Both the position numbers and the translations under genes were made by a program. Below, one piece after another: positions 42,346 to 51,971 of a DNA stretch of 64,000 nt (position 1 is its first letter; each line of letters starts with the position of its first letter). Source of the DNA: an uncultured Bacteriovorax sp. (lineage in GTDB: Bacteria > Bdellovibrionota > Bacteriovoracia > Bacteriovoracales > Bacteriovoracaceae); assembly GCA_946480715.1 (NCBI GenBank), contig CAMLKK010000005.1:62001-126000 (forward strand), written 5' to 3'. The notes under the pieces were generated by a model. That model had not been told where the DNA came from, searched no databases, and was given only the letters and a program-made list of their open reading frames with translations.

Positions 42346-43830
42346 TTAGATTTGAATCATTTTCTCGTTGATGCGAACTTTGGCATCAGCTTCAAGCTTC
42401 TTCATGATGTTGTCCATAAGCTTCTTCGCTAATGTGTTTTTTAAACCTTCAGCGTTGAATTTATCGCCTGCTTCAGCAGTTGTTGCTGGAGTCGTTCTCA
42501 TCATAACAAGGTTTGCGCCGTCGTCAAACGAGTGAAATTGTGGCTTCGTTAAGTCACCGCTAAAAATTGTCTTCATGTTTTCTGCAGTCAGGTATGTTCC
42601 ACCGCTTGCACCTTCAAGTCTGTTCACTGAAGAGTTTGTGTGTTGAAGTTTGTATTTATCAACAATTGATTTAACTTCAGCAGTCTTTCCAGCTTCAAGA
42701 GCAGGGCGAAGTGAATTGGCAACATCAACTGTCAGCTTTTTGATTTCTTCTACTTTATCTTTTTGAAGAATTTCTTTCGCTAATTTTTCTTTATAGTCGT
42801 TAAGGTTTGCTACTTGAGCGGCCGTCTTCGATTCAACAAGAATTAAGTGATAACCATAAGCCGTTTTAACCGGAGCTGAAACTGTTCCTGGTTTTTGCGT
42901 GAAAGCAACTTCTTCAAATTCAGGAACCATGCGACCACGTCCGAAAGTTCCAAGGTCACCGCCTTTTCCTTTTCCTGATGGATCTTCTGTGTACTTGTCG
43001 GCCATTTTAGCAAAGTTAGAAGCGGTAACTTCTTTTGCGATTTTTTCAATTTGTGCTTTTACAGCTGAATCTTCTTTTCCTTCTGACATAACGAGAATGT
43101 GACGAGCTTTCACTTCTTCTGGCTTATCAAGGCTAGCTTTTCTTTCGTTGAACATTGAAGCAATTCTTTTTTGATTTGTTTCTTCACTTAGGAATTTTGA
43201 AAGATCAGCAGGAGTGATTTCGATGAACTGACGAAGGTTATTTTTGTTAATTGTAACGATTTCAGCATTTACGCGTTCTGAACGGAATTTTTCCATGTCA
43301 GCTACGTAAGATTTTGAAAGAGGAAATTGAGCAGACATCATTTGCATTTGACGAGATCTGATTTGATCAATTACGTCAGCTTCGAATTCTACTGGAGTTA
43401 ATTTGTTTGCAGCCAGGATGCCTTTGTAACGAGTGACATCGAACTGTCCATTCGTTTGGAAATAAGGGAGTGATTTGATCTCTGCTTTTACTTCTTCATC
43501 TGAAGGAAATGCTCCCATGTCTTTTGCGAGTTCGGCCATCAACTTTCTTTGAACGATATTTTTGATCACGCTTTCTTTGATTTTCATTCCTTCAAGTTGT
43601 TTTGCCGTGAGATTTCCACCCATGATCTGTTTATAGAATTCAATCTGACGATTGTACTCTTGGTTGAATTCTTCTGGTTTAATGGCGACGCCATTCACTG
43701 ATCCTACTTGCGAAGGAGACCCACCGCTCTCAAAAGTTTGGTAGCCTGTGAACATAAAAGCGAGAATGATAATACCGATTAAAACAGTGGCGAATACACC
43801 AGATTTTTTAGAGTGGATAAAGTCAGACAT
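42346..43830 (-). CDS. ppiD: PpiD/SurA-like periplasmic foldase
   Basis: 494 residues. One N-terminal helix (about 13-31, FATVLIGIIILAFMF) anchors a SurA_N-type chaperone domain (about 40-190) and a parvulin PPIase domain (about 235-345). The latter has VKARHILV, GGDLGTFGRGRMVPEFEEVAF and YGYHLILVE. It helps exported proteins fold near the Sec translocon. It is shorter than E. coli PpiD (623 residues), which has a second, inactive parvulin domain. Confidence 0.88.
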   Translation of the reverse strand: MSDFIHSKKSGVFATVLIGIIILAFMFTGYQTFESGGSPSQVGSVNGVAIKPEEFNQEYNRQIEFYKQIMGGNLTAKQLEGMKIKESVIKNIVQRKLMAELAKDMGAFPSDEEVKAEIKSLPYFQTNGQFDVTRYKGILAANKLTPVEFEADVIDQIRSRQMQMMSAQFPLSKSYVADMEKFRSERVNAEIVTINKNNLRQFIEITPADLSKFLSEETNQKRIASMFNERKASLDKPEEVKARHILVMSEGKEDSAVKAQIEKIAKEVTASNFAKMADKYTEDPSGKGKGGDLGTFGRGRMVPEFEEVAFTQKPGTVSAPVKTAYGYHLILVESKTAAQVANLNDYKEKLAKEILQKDKVEEIKKLTVDVANSLRPALEAGKTAEVKSIVDKYKLQHTNSSVNRLEGASGGTYLTAENMKTIFSGDLTKPQFHSFDDGANLVMMRTTPATTAEAGDKFNAEGLKNTLAKKLMDNIMKKLEADAKVRINEKMIQI

Positions 43831-43960
43831 GATTGTTCCTTGGGGTTCAATAAAATTTTTTAATATTGTAGCGATTAAAAAGTTAGTTCGTAAAGTTTAT
43901 TGGCTTTTTAAATGGTTTTGAATAAGCTTATTACACTAATTATTTATACGGAGTTAAAAG

Positions 43961-44851
43961 TTGAGACTCTCTGATACAGAAGAACGTCGCACGAAGATTG
44001 TGATTAACAGCATAATCCTCGCTATCTCCCTCTATGGGATGTCGCAGCGAGATTACGTTTTCCAGAAAACTTCATTGGCAGAGAAAGTACTCATCGACTT
44101 GATGGCGCCAGTGCAGAGTTTTGTGACTGGGATCCAGGAAGGAATGTCTTCCTATGTTGAACATTACGTCACCAATTTGAATGCCAGTAAAGAAAACAAA
44201 AACCTCAAATCAAAAATTTCAGAACTTCAAAACGAAATTTTTAGCTATCAAGAAGCCGTTAAGGAGAGTGAACGTTTAAGAGCGTTGATCGACTACGGTG
44301 AGATGTTAGATAGAAAGAAAATCGTCGCACGAGTTGTCTCTTGGGATTCAGCGGATGATTACAAAGTTGTTCGTATCAACAAGGGTTTCAAGCACGGAAT
44401 TAAGCTTCAATCAGTTGTTACGAGTGCTGAAGGTCTTGTCGGTTACGTTTATCGTCTAACGGAGAACTTCGCGGATGTCATCACGATTCTCGATGCCAAC
44501 AATCGCGTTGATGGTGTTGTCGAGAGACTTCGCTCGCACGGTGTTGTTGAAGGCTATAATCGCGGTCGTTGCATTATGAAATATGTTAACAGAACAGAGC
44601 CGATTATTTTGAACGACATCGTTCTTACGGCCGGTCTGGGAAATGTCTATCCAAAAGGGTTGAAGATCGGATACATCTCGCGCATCGAGCGTGAGAGTTA
44701 CGGGATCACTCAGCACGTAGAAATAACTCCGCTTGTAAATTTCTCGAAACTCGAAGAAGTTCTCGTCCTTGTTCATGAACAAGAAGAGCACAAGCAACTT
44801 GAATGGCGCGCGCTCGATGAAAAGGCCAGCTCGACTGAGGTTAAAAGGTGA
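43961..44851 (+). CDS. mreC: Rod shape-determining protein MreC
   Basis: 296 residues, TTG start at 43961 with GGAG at 43951-43954. One N-terminal helix, a coiled coil (about 65-110) and the MreC beta domain with ARVVSWDSADDYKVVRINKG, GLVGYVYRL and ILTAGLGNVYPKGLKIG-type stretches. It links MreB filaments and PBP2 in the elongasome. No mreB precedes it: the upstream gene is ppiD on the other strand, across a 130-bp AT-rich gap with no clear promoter consensus. Confidence 0.93.
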   Translation: MRLSDTEERRTKIVINSIILAISLYGMSQRDYVFQKTSLAEKVLIDLMAPVQSFVTGIQEGMSSYVEHYVTNLNASKENKNLKSKISELQNEIFSYQEAVKESERLRALIDYGEMLDRKKIVARVVSWDSADDYKVVRINKGFKHGIKLQSVVTSAEGLVGYVYRLTENFADVITILDANNRVDGVVERLRSHGVVEGYNRGRCIMKYVNRTEPIILNDIVLTAGLGNVYPKGLKIGYISRIERESYGITQHVEITPLVNFSKLEEVLVLVHEQEEHKQLEWRALDEKASSTEVKR

Positions 44852-45381
44852 AAACAAACCTAAAAGATATTATCGTTCCATTAATTAAAACGCTTTTTTT
44901 GCTTTTTATTTTGGAAGTCATTACGACAGCAGTTTTTCCAAACATTGGATTACTCCACTATCGTATACCGTTTAACATTCTCCTTGTTCTCTTCTTAGGA
45001 TTGAGATTAGAGACTCCTTATCTCGCGATCATCATTTTGATCGTTCAATACTTTCATGGATTCTTTTCCGTTGAAGGTTGGGAGATGGGAACTGTAACGG
45101 GAATTGTGATTTGTATCGTCGTTTCTTACGTCCGTGAAATGATCCACTTTTCTTCTTGGGGAATGACTATTCTTATTACCCAGGTTTTCCAATTACTTTG
45201 GTTCTTTGTTCAATCAATTCTCATCTACATTCAGTTGGGAAGCTTAAATTATATTTTCGAAAAGGGATGGAGATTCCTTCCACAGAGTGTGATTATCGCT
45301 CTTCTTTCTCCGTTCTTCTTTTACATCTTAAACCGTATTTGGGACGTAGATGATCGCGGAATGCTAGGAGATAAGATCTAA
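44848..45381 (+). CDS. mreD: Rod shape-determining protein MreD
   Basis: 177 residues, five or six membrane helices and little else, as usual for MreD. The GTG start overlaps the mreC stop (GTGA). The identification rests on topology and on its position between mreC and PBP2. Confidence 0.85.
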   Translation: MKTNLKDIIVPLIKTLFLLFILEVITTAVFPNIGLLHYRIPFNILLVLFLGLRLETPYLAIIILIVQYFHGFFSVEGWEMGTVTGIVICIVVSYVREMIHFSSWGMTILITQVFQLLWFFVQSILIYIQLGSLNYIFEKGWRFLPQSVIIALLSPFFFYILNRIWDVDDRGMLGDKI

Positions 45382-47459
45382 TGTTCGGTGAAGACGATCT
45401 GGTCAAATCCCATCAGGAAAGAGCTGACGTAATTTTTAATATTATCGTCATCGCTTTCGCTATTTTGCTTGCCCGTTTGTGGTACTTGCAGATTTATCGT
45501 GGGAAAATGTTTTTTAATTACTCACTCGAAAACCGTCTACGTAAAGACGTCGTTCGCGCTCCACGCGGAATGATTTTCTCGCGTAATAACGTTTTACTGA
45601 CTCACAATGTTCCGCGCTTCGACGCTATTGTGACTCCTCAGTATCTGGAGAGTTCAGAAGAGACGGTGAACTATCTCGCAGAAATTCTCGAGATGACTCC
45701 TGCTACGATTCAGAAAACTCTTAAACGTTACCAAGGCCAGGCCAAATACATCCCGGTTGTTATTAAGAAAAATATTTCTCGTAAAGAAGTAGCGATCATT
45801 GAAACTGAAAGAGATAGACTTCCAGGTGTTTCAGTTGAAACGTTCATTAGCCGTGAATACACCGATAAAGATGCCGGGGCTCATTTACTCGGTTATATTT
45901 CTGAAATTTCTTCTGAAAAACTTCCTCGTTATCGCGAGCGCGATAAATACGACTACAAACAAGGTGACTTCATTGGATTCGCCGGAATTGAGCAACAATT
46001 TGATCTCGATATTCGCGGTCAAGATGGTTATCAATTCATGGAAGTAGATGCGCGTGGTAGAGCACGCAGACACGTTAGTTCTGATGACCTTTATTCAGGT
46101 ATTGAAAATAAAATTGCAGAGCCTGGAAAAAATATTCGTCTGACAATTGATCGCGATGTTCAGCTCGCTGCTTATCACGCTCTCGATGGAAAAGATGGAG
46201 CTGCAGTAGCAATGGATATTGAAACTGGTGAAATTATCGCCATGGTTTCTCGTCCTGCTTACGATCCAGGAAATTTCTCTACGGGATTAACCTCAAACTA
46301 CTGGGGTAGTTTGATCATGGATGAAAAGCGTCCTCTACGTGACCGCACCATTCAAGAGCACTATTCACCGGGTTCAACTTTCAAAACGCTCACTCACATT
46401 GCGGCCCTCGAAGAGGGAATGATCAATGAAAATACAAAAGTTGTCTGTACAGGTGGATATCGCCTCGGTGGACGTACTTTCCACTGCTGGAAAAAAGAAG
46501 GCCACGGCGTTGTAGATGTTGTTAAGGCTCTAAGAGAATCATGTGACGTTTTCTATTATACGATTGGTAACAGAATCGATATCGATGTTATTTACAAATA
46601 TGCAACGATGTTCGGAATGGGACAGCGTTCAGGTATCATTCTTCCGCGTGAGACGAGTGGTCTCATCCCTAACAAAGAATGGAAGAAAAAACGTACTGGT
46701 GTTGAGTGGCAAAGAGGGGAGACTCTCTCGTGTGTAATCGGACAGTCATTCGTTAACGTAACACCACTTCAGCTTGCTATGTTTTATGCAACTCTGGCCA
46801 ATGAAGGAAAGCTTTTCCGTCCTCACGTTGTAAAAGAAGTTTTCTCGAATACTGGACAGGTTCTTAAAAAATTCGAGCCAGAAATCATTCACAAATTCCA
46901 AATTTCTCCTAAGACAATGGATATTGTGAAGCGCGCTCTTTATGAAGTAGTAAACACTCCAGGCGGAACAGCGCTTTCGCAAAAAGGTGTTGGTCTTCAA
47001 ATGTCTGGTAAGACGGGTACAGCTCAGGTTATTTCATTCTCTGCTGATAAAATTTTTAGTAAGTGTGAAAATCAAGAGTATCGCTTCCGCCACCACGGTT
47101 TATTCTCAGGATTTGCTCCTACTGCTAATCCAAAAATTGCTTTTGCAGTAGTTGTTGAACACGGATGTCACGGTGGATCTGCAGCGGGTCCTGTTGCTAA
47201 GGCAATGGTTGAATCGTACATGCATAAATATTATCCAAGCTATCAGAGCAAATTGATTGCTCAAGAAAAAATGACGTATGAACAAATGTTGGAAGATAAC
47301 CGTTTGAACCCAGTGCCAATGGTTCTTGAAACAAATCCAAAAGATTTCTTCGATGAAAACGGTGTTCTGGTCAACAACTATGTAATCGATCGCACAGGAA
47401 AGAAAGTGGCCATTCCCGTGAATCCATTGCCATCGGCAGCTCCGGCAGAGGGAGATTAA
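45381..47459 (+). CDS. mrdA: Penicillin-binding protein 2
   Basis: 692 residues; elongation-specific class B transpeptidase. A single N-terminal helix, the pedestal domain with RAPRGMIFSRNN, and the transpeptidase domain with SxxK (STFK near 332), SCD (near 387) and SGKTGTAQ (near 541). It works with RodA to insert lateral wall. Overlaps mreD and rodA by one base on each side (TAATG). Confidence 0.96.
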   Translation: MFGEDDLVKSHQERADVIFNIIVIAFAILLARLWYLQIYRGKMFFNYSLENRLRKDVVRAPRGMIFSRNNVLLTHNVPRFDAIVTPQYLESSEETVNYLAEILEMTPATIQKTLKRYQGQAKYIPVVIKKNISRKEVAIIETERDRLPGVSVETFISREYTDKDAGAHLLGYISEISSEKLPRYRERDKYDYKQGDFIGFAGIEQQFDLDIRGQDGYQFMEVDARGRARRHVSSDDLYSGIENKIAEPGKNIRLTIDRDVQLAAYHALDGKDGAAVAMDIETGEIIAMVSRPAYDPGNFSTGLTSNYWGSLIMDEKRPLRDRTIQEHYSPGSTFKTLTHIAALEEGMINENTKVVCTGGYRLGGRTFHCWKKEGHGVVDVVKALRESCDVFYYTIGNRIDIDVIYKYATMFGMGQRSGIILPRETSGLIPNKEWKKKRTGVEWQRGETLSCVIGQSFVNVTPLQLAMFYATLANEGKLFRPHVVKEVFSNTGQVLKKFEPEIIHKFQISPKTMDIVKRALYEVVNTPGGTALSQKGVGLQMSGKTGTAQVISFSADKIFSKCENQEYRFRHHGLFSGFAPTANPKIAFAVVVEHGCHGGSAAGPVAKAMVESYMHKYYPSYQSKLIAQEKMTYEQMLEDNRLNPVPMVLETNPKDFFDENGVLVNNYVIDRTGKKVAIPVNPLPSAAPAEGD

Positions 47460-48565
47460 TGTTTAACTTTAGAGAAGAATTAAAAAGATACGATTACTCA
47501 TTCTTCGGAATTTGTACGGCGATTTTCATCATTGGTATTTTAAATCTTTATTCTGCTACACACTCACATGGTGTAGGGCCGGAGCAGGGGATTTATAAAA
47601 CGCAAATTCTTTGGTTCGTGATTTCATGGATCATTGGTGTTGTCGTAAGTTTTATTCAACCAAAAAATCTTTATCGACTGGCTTATCCTTCATACCTCAT
47701 CTGCGTCTTGCTACTCATCGCCGTTTTGGTTGTGGGGCACGCAGCACTTGGTGGACAGCGCTGGATTGGAATTGGTGGAATCAAGTTTCAGCCTTCCGAG
47801 GTTGTAAAACTTTCGATGGTTCTCGTTTTGGCGAGATGGTATTCCAAAGCTTCACCGGAACAAGAAATTGGATTTCGTGAGCTCATTATCCCTTTCATCA
47901 TCACGTTTATTCCGGCCATCATGGTTATTATTCAGCCGGACTTGGGAACGGGAACGCTCGTTCTTTCTATTTTCTTCATCATTACTTTCTATAGAAAACT
48001 AAAATGGAAAACGATTCTCATTTTGGGAATCATCGGTCTGGTTTCAGGTACGATCATGTACAACTTTGGTTTACGTGAATACCAGAAAAAAAGGATCATT
48101 ACCTTTCTTGATCCGGAGTACGACGCTAAAGGATCAGGATACAATGCCATTCAATCAAAGATCGCCATTGGATCAGGACAATTTTTCGGAAAAGGTTTCA
48201 GGCAATCATCACAAGGTGCGCTTAACTATCTTCCAGAAAATCACACCGACTTTATTTTTGCGATTTTCAATGAAGAGCATGGTTTCGTAGGATCGGTGTT
48301 CTTGATCGCGCTTTATCTCGCGCTCTTTTACCGGCTCCTCTGGCTCGCCTCCAACGTGAATAAAATGTTCGACTCCATTGTCGTCGTAGGAGTACTCGCC
48401 ATCTTCTTTGTTCACACGCTCGTGAATATGAGCATGGTTTCCGGACTTCTGCCCATTGTAGGGATTCCGCTGCCACTCATGTCTTACGGGGGATCAAACT
48501 TACTTACTTTCGGAATTTGCTGCGGCGTAGTGACTTCGATTAGTAATGCAAGAAATCTCTTTTAA
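47459..48565 (+). CDS. rodA: SEDS peptidoglycan glycosyltransferase RodA
   Basis: 368 residues, about ten membrane helices. Family motifs: LGGQRWIGIGGIKFQPSE, the acidic IQPDLGTGTLV, LPENHTDFIFAIFNEEHGF and IPLPLMSYGGSNLL (SYGGS core). Polymerises glycan strands with PBP2. Last gene of the mre-mrd operon; no clear terminator follows it. Confidence 0.96.
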   Translation: MFNFREELKRYDYSFFGICTAIFIIGILNLYSATHSHGVGPEQGIYKTQILWFVISWIIGVVVSFIQPKNLYRLAYPSYLICVLLLIAVLVVGHAALGGQRWIGIGGIKFQPSEVVKLSMVLVLARWYSKASPEQEIGFRELIIPFIITFIPAIMVIIQPDLGTGTLVLSIFFIITFYRKLKWKTILILGIIGLVSGTIMYNFGLREYQKKRIITFLDPEYDAKGSGYNAIQSKIAIGSGQFFGKGFRQSSQGALNYLPENHTDFIFAIFNEEHGFVGSVFLIALYLALFYRLLWLASNVNKMFDSIVVVGVLAIFFVHTLVNMSMVSGLLPIVGIPLPLMSYGGSNLLTFGICCGVVTSISNARNLF

Positions 48566-48577
48566 GAAAATAGTACG

Positions 48578-48640
48578 CAAGTCAGACTTGACGATGAAAC
48601 GTTCTTCGGGGAAACTTTAATAGTCTCAGTAAGGGACTAT
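48578..48640 (+). promoter_or_regulatory. Two operator-like palindromes upstream of marR-feo
   Basis: CAAGTCAGACTTG (48578-48590, 5-bp arms) and ATAGTC-N9-GACTAT (48620-48625 / 48635-48640) lie in the 101-bp gap before the MarR gene. TATACA (48638-48643) could be the -10, so the second dyad would cover the promoter. This is the usual layout for MarR autoregulation. Confidence 0.4.
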
Positions 48641-48666
48641 ACAATCTATCCAACAACGGACGTTTC

Positions 48667-49131
48667 ATGAAGAAAGTTTCGAGTATCGGAAGCCTAGTCA
48701 AAAAAATTTATCGTTCTTATTCTGGTGAACTTCTTATCCTGCTTCAGGATAGAGGATTTACTGATTTGCGCCCTTCATTTCTAGAAGTGTTGCTCTTTAT
48801 TTGTGAACACGACGGACCTTCTATTAAGGAAATTGGTTCGGGGTGCGGCCTAAAAAAACAAACGATGACGTCTCACCTTAATGAATTGGAGAGTCGTGGA
48901 TATATCGAACGCAAAATCAATCCATCGGATAAACGCGAGCAAAACATCTTCCTCACGGAGTACGGTCTTAAATTTAAACTAAATCTCTTTGAGTGCATCA
49001 CTGAAATCGAAAAGAAGTATACTGACCTTATCGGTGACCTCGAACTTAACCGCGTAGAGCTGATTTTGAAGAATTTTCACTCTAAGCTCCTTGTTCAACC
49101 TGGTCTTTTCGAGCATTTAAACGATCACTAA
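48667..49131 (+). CDS. MarR-family transcription regulator
   Basis: 154 residues. Winged helix-turn-helix about residues 30-100, with SIKEIGSGCGLKKQTMTSHLNELESRGYIERK and NPSDKREQNIFLTEYG wing (core DKREQN), typical MarR. It dimerises through end helices. Located directly upstream of feoA-feoB, so it likely controls ferrous iron uptake and itself. Cys residues (GCGL) near the recognition helix could sense metal or redox state, but this is speculative. Confidence 0.88.
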   Translation: MKKVSSIGSLVKKIYRSYSGELLILLQDRGFTDLRPSFLEVLLFICEHDGPSIKEIGSGCGLKKQTMTSHLNELESRGYIERKINPSDKREQNIFLTEYGLKFKLNLFECITEIEKKYTDLIGDLELNRVELILKNFHSKLLVQPGLFEHLNDH

Positions 49132-49150
49132 AATCATAAAATTTGTGATT
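49132..49150 (+). promoter_or_regulatory. 19-bp palindrome before feoA
   Basis: AATCATAAAATTTGTGATT, symmetrical around its tenth base with one mismatch, begins directly after the marR stop and 86 bp before feoA. It may be an operator for the MarR protein or for an iron or oxygen regulator. It does not match the Fur or FNR consensus well. Confidence 0.35.
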
Positions 49151-49235
49151 GATTAAGATCGCGTCTTCCCTTATTATCTGCCATGTTTGGCTATTCAAAC
49201 TTTTATTTCCGTTAGGAAATCTCAAGGATTTTTCC

Positions 49236-49484
49236 ATGAATAAGAAACTATCTGAGATCAAAGTGGGATCTCAAGTTGAAGTCGTAGGCTATGAAGGCGA
49301 GAGCGCTTACGAATTTAAATTCATCTCTCTCGGAATTCTTCCAGGTGACAAAGTTACCATTCAATCAAGAAGTTTATTTGGCGGGCCGATTGCGATCAAA
49401 CACGGCGATTTCAATTTTCTCGCATTAAGAAAAACATATGCAGAAAAAATTCTTGTTAAAGAACTTGAAGGATTAGGGGCATAA
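49236..49484 (+). CDS. feoA: Ferrous iron transport protein A
   Basis: 82 residues from ATG 49236, chosen for AAGGA at 49224-49228 and because the FeoA/SH3-like domain begins there (LSEIKVGSQVEVVG). Then FKFISLGILPGDKVTIQ and FGGPIAIKHGDFNFLALRK follow. The open frame extends to 49149 but the extra residues are hydrophobic and unlike FeoA. Supports FeoB at the membrane. feoB starts one base after the stop. Confidence 0.92.
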   Translation: MNKKLSEIKVGSQVEVVGYEGESAYEFKFISLGILPGDKVTIQSRSLFGGPIAIKHGDFNFLALRKTYAEKILVKELEGLGA

Positions 49485-49485
49485 A

Positions 49486-51441
49486 ATGGAAAACGTACTT
49501 CTTGTTGGCTTTCCCAATTCAGGTAAATCGACAATCTATAACATGCTTACAGGTCAACTCAGAAAAGTTTCAAACTATTCTGGTGTAACAGTTGATTCAG
49601 CGGTAGCTGAGTTGGTTTCGAATTCTCTGCATGAAAAAAAATTAGGTGTAGTGGATCTTCCGGGAATTTATAACCTTATTCCTACAAGTATCGATGAAGG
49701 GATCACGACAACTTCTCTTATCAAAGACATTGATAAATATAAAACAATCGCAATGGTTTTAGATCTCGATCGTCTTGAAGCTTCATTATCACTACTTCTA
49801 GCTGTAAAAGAAATTCTTCACAGAAATATTATCGTGATCATCAATAAGAACGATCACATGCTCTTCACTAAAGAACATGAACAAAGATTACAAGAGCGAC
49901 TTGGAATGCCTGTTCTTAGTATCTCTGCTATGAATGATAACGGTGTAGAGCTGGACAAATTTATCCGCGAACACTCACTCAATATGCAAAGTGTTTCAGC
50001 TCAACCCAAAATTAAACTTCATTCAGAGTCTCGAGTTTATCTCCCTGCACTTCAGGAGAATGTTCATTTTGATGAAACTGAAGCAGATGTTGTTATTAAA
50101 AATATCAAATCACATCAAGCTGAAGCGAGAGATATCATCAATGCTATTTATAAGCATTCGACAGCTAAAACTCGTTTAACAGAAAAAATGGATGCCATCA
50201 TTCTCCACAAATTCTGGGGAAGTCTGATCTTCATTGCTATTTTCTATCTTATCTTCCATTCGATCTACACTTGGGCCGGACCGGCCATGGATTTCACGGA
50301 AGGACTAGTGCTTTCTCTTGGTGACATCATCGCTAATTATCTTCCAGACAACTGGATCAAAAGTTTAGTGATCGATGGAATCATCGCAGGTGTTGGTGGA
50401 GTTGTAATTTTCGTTCCCCAAATTATGATTCTCTTTTTCCTTCTCTCACTTCTTGAACAATCGGGATATATTTCACGAGCTGCTGTTCTTACAGATAAAT
50501 TGATGAGTGTATTTGGATTAAACGGTAAAGCGTTCCTTCCTTATATGTCAGGGTTTGCTTGTTCGATTCCAGCTATCATGGCCGCGAGAAGTATTCCAAG
50601 CCAGAAAGAAAGAGTCGCAACTATCATGACGATTCCGATGATCACTTGTAGTGCTCGTCTTCCTGTTTATGTTCTGCTCATTGGGACATTCATTCCTTCA
50701 ATCACTTATTTTGGATTTTTGAACTCACAAGCATTGGCCTTCTTTTTCCTATACTTCTTAGGATCAATCATGGCCCTCATCATGGCGAAAGTTTTCCGCT
50801 TAACGCTTTTTAAAGGTGAAACAAGTAACTTCATTATCGATCTTCCTCATTACGAAAAACCGTCTTTCAAATTCGCTTTCAGACAAGCGATCAGAAAAGG
50901 ACAGTTGTTCCTTAAAAAAGCAGGAACAACAATTCTTGGACTTTCAGTACTCATTTGGGTTCTTTCAACTTATCCAACACCAGACGCAAGTTTGATTGAT
51001 GGAAAAACAGACGAAGAAGTTTCTGCCATTACTCTTCAAAATTCTTACTTAGGACAAACGGGAAAACTTATTGAACCCGCTCTTGCACCAATGGGTATGG
51101 ACTGGAAAATGGGAGTAGGGGTTCTTGTTGCTTTCGGAGCAAGAGAGCTTTTTGTTTCTACGCTTGGAACAATCTATGCGCTTGGTGATGTTGATGAAGA
51201 GTCTGCTACTCTTCGTGAACGTATGCATGCGGAAGTTAATCCAGTCACTGGTCAACCAGTATTTAATACGGCCGTGGCCTGGAGTATTTTGATTTTCTTC
51301 GTCTTTGCTCTTCAGTGTATTAGTACACTGGCGATTTTAAGACGCGAGCTTGGTGGATGGAAATATCCAGCGATCATGTTCCTTTATATGGGAGCATTAG
51401 GGTACGCCGGAGCTTTCCTCGCTTATCACTTTGTTAAATAA
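49486..51441 (+). CDS. feoB: Ferrous iron transporter B
   Basis: 651 residues. N-terminal G-protein domain: P-loop GFPNSGKS (8-15), DLPG, and NKND. Then a helical domain and about eight or nine membrane helices with two Gate regions, including SGFACSIPAIMAARS, which holds the conserved Cys. Imports Fe2+. Shorter than E. coli FeoB (773) but within family range. Its stop abuts the stop of the convergent rhodanese gene with no base between and no terminator seen. Confidence 0.96.
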   Translation: MENVLLVGFPNSGKSTIYNMLTGQLRKVSNYSGVTVDSAVAELVSNSLHEKKLGVVDLPGIYNLIPTSIDEGITTTSLIKDIDKYKTIAMVLDLDRLEASLSLLLAVKEILHRNIIVIINKNDHMLFTKEHEQRLQERLGMPVLSISAMNDNGVELDKFIREHSLNMQSVSAQPKIKLHSESRVYLPALQENVHFDETEADVVIKNIKSHQAEARDIINAIYKHSTAKTRLTEKMDAIILHKFWGSLIFIAIFYLIFHSIYTWAGPAMDFTEGLVLSLGDIIANYLPDNWIKSLVIDGIIAGVGGVVIFVPQIMILFFLLSLLEQSGYISRAAVLTDKLMSVFGLNGKAFLPYMSGFACSIPAIMAARSIPSQKERVATIMTIPMITCSARLPVYVLLIGTFIPSITYFGFLNSQALAFFFLYFLGSIMALIMAKVFRLTLFKGETSNFIIDLPHYEKPSFKFAFRQAIRKGQLFLKKAGTTILGLSVLIWVLSTYPTPDASLIDGKTDEEVSAITLQNSYLGQTGKLIEPALAPMGMDWKMGVGVLVAFGARELFVSTLGTIYALGDVDEESATLRERMHAEVNPVTGQPVFNTAVAWSILIFFVFALQCISTLAILRRELGGWKYPAIMFLYMGALGYAGAFLAYHFVK

Positions 51442-51969
51442 TTAGACGTCGATATCGGAATTTTTATCTGATTTGGTTGTGAATTCTTCTGCTTGTTTAC
51501 CAGGCCAGAATTCATAACCACCAGAGACGTTATTGATGTTGAAAAATCCTTTCTTCACCAACATCTCACACGCCTGAATTGAACGAAGGCCGTTCTCAGA
51601 AATAATCAACATCGGAATTGTTTTACTTGGAATTTCAACGAAACGAATATGCAGCTCTTCAAGAGGGATGTGTAGCGCTTCTTCTAAGCGTGTTCCAGTG
51701 AATGATTTATTTGTTACATCAAGAACGATGAAATCAACATTTGGATTGTTGTAGATACTCCACGCTTTTTGCGGAGAAATATCATTGTAGGGACGACCCA
51801 TAAGAATCATGTTGTCGTCTATTTCTTCGCCGTTTTTAACACGGACGAGATGATTACGTTGAAGCGTGATGGAGAAATCTAGTTTCTCATCAATACGACC
51901 AATATTTTTTTCGATATTGTTTAGACGAGAATTGATGAACTCAAGCATTTGATAAATTTTAAGATCCAT
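51442..51969 (-). CDS. Rhodanese-like protein with Ser in place of catalytic Cys
   Basis: 175 residues. An N-terminal coiled coil (about 1-45) precedes a rhodanese domain (about 60-160). VDFIVLDVTN, AALHIP-type LEEALHIPLEE and NVSGGYEFWPG are family stretches. The active-site loop is SENGLRS (124-130) where CxxGxRS is expected, so sulfur transfer is unlikely. Such domains often act as binding or sensory modules. Its Shine-Dalgarno sequence lies in a strong hairpin (see 51972-52042). Confidence 0.82.
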   Translation of the reverse strand: MDLKIYQMLEFINSRLNNIEKNIGRIDEKLDFSITLQRNHLVRVKNGEEIDDNMILMGRPYNDISPQKAWSIYNNPNVDFIVLDVTNKSFTGTRLEEALHIPLEELHIRFVEIPSKTIPMLIISENGLRSIQACEMLVKKGFFNINNVSGGYEFWPGKQAEEFTTKSDKNSDIDV

Positions 51970-51971
51970 TT

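Noticed and set aside
49149..49235. Longer FeoA beginning at 49149
   Set aside because: The extra 29 residues are unlike FeoA, and a good SD stands before ATG 49236.
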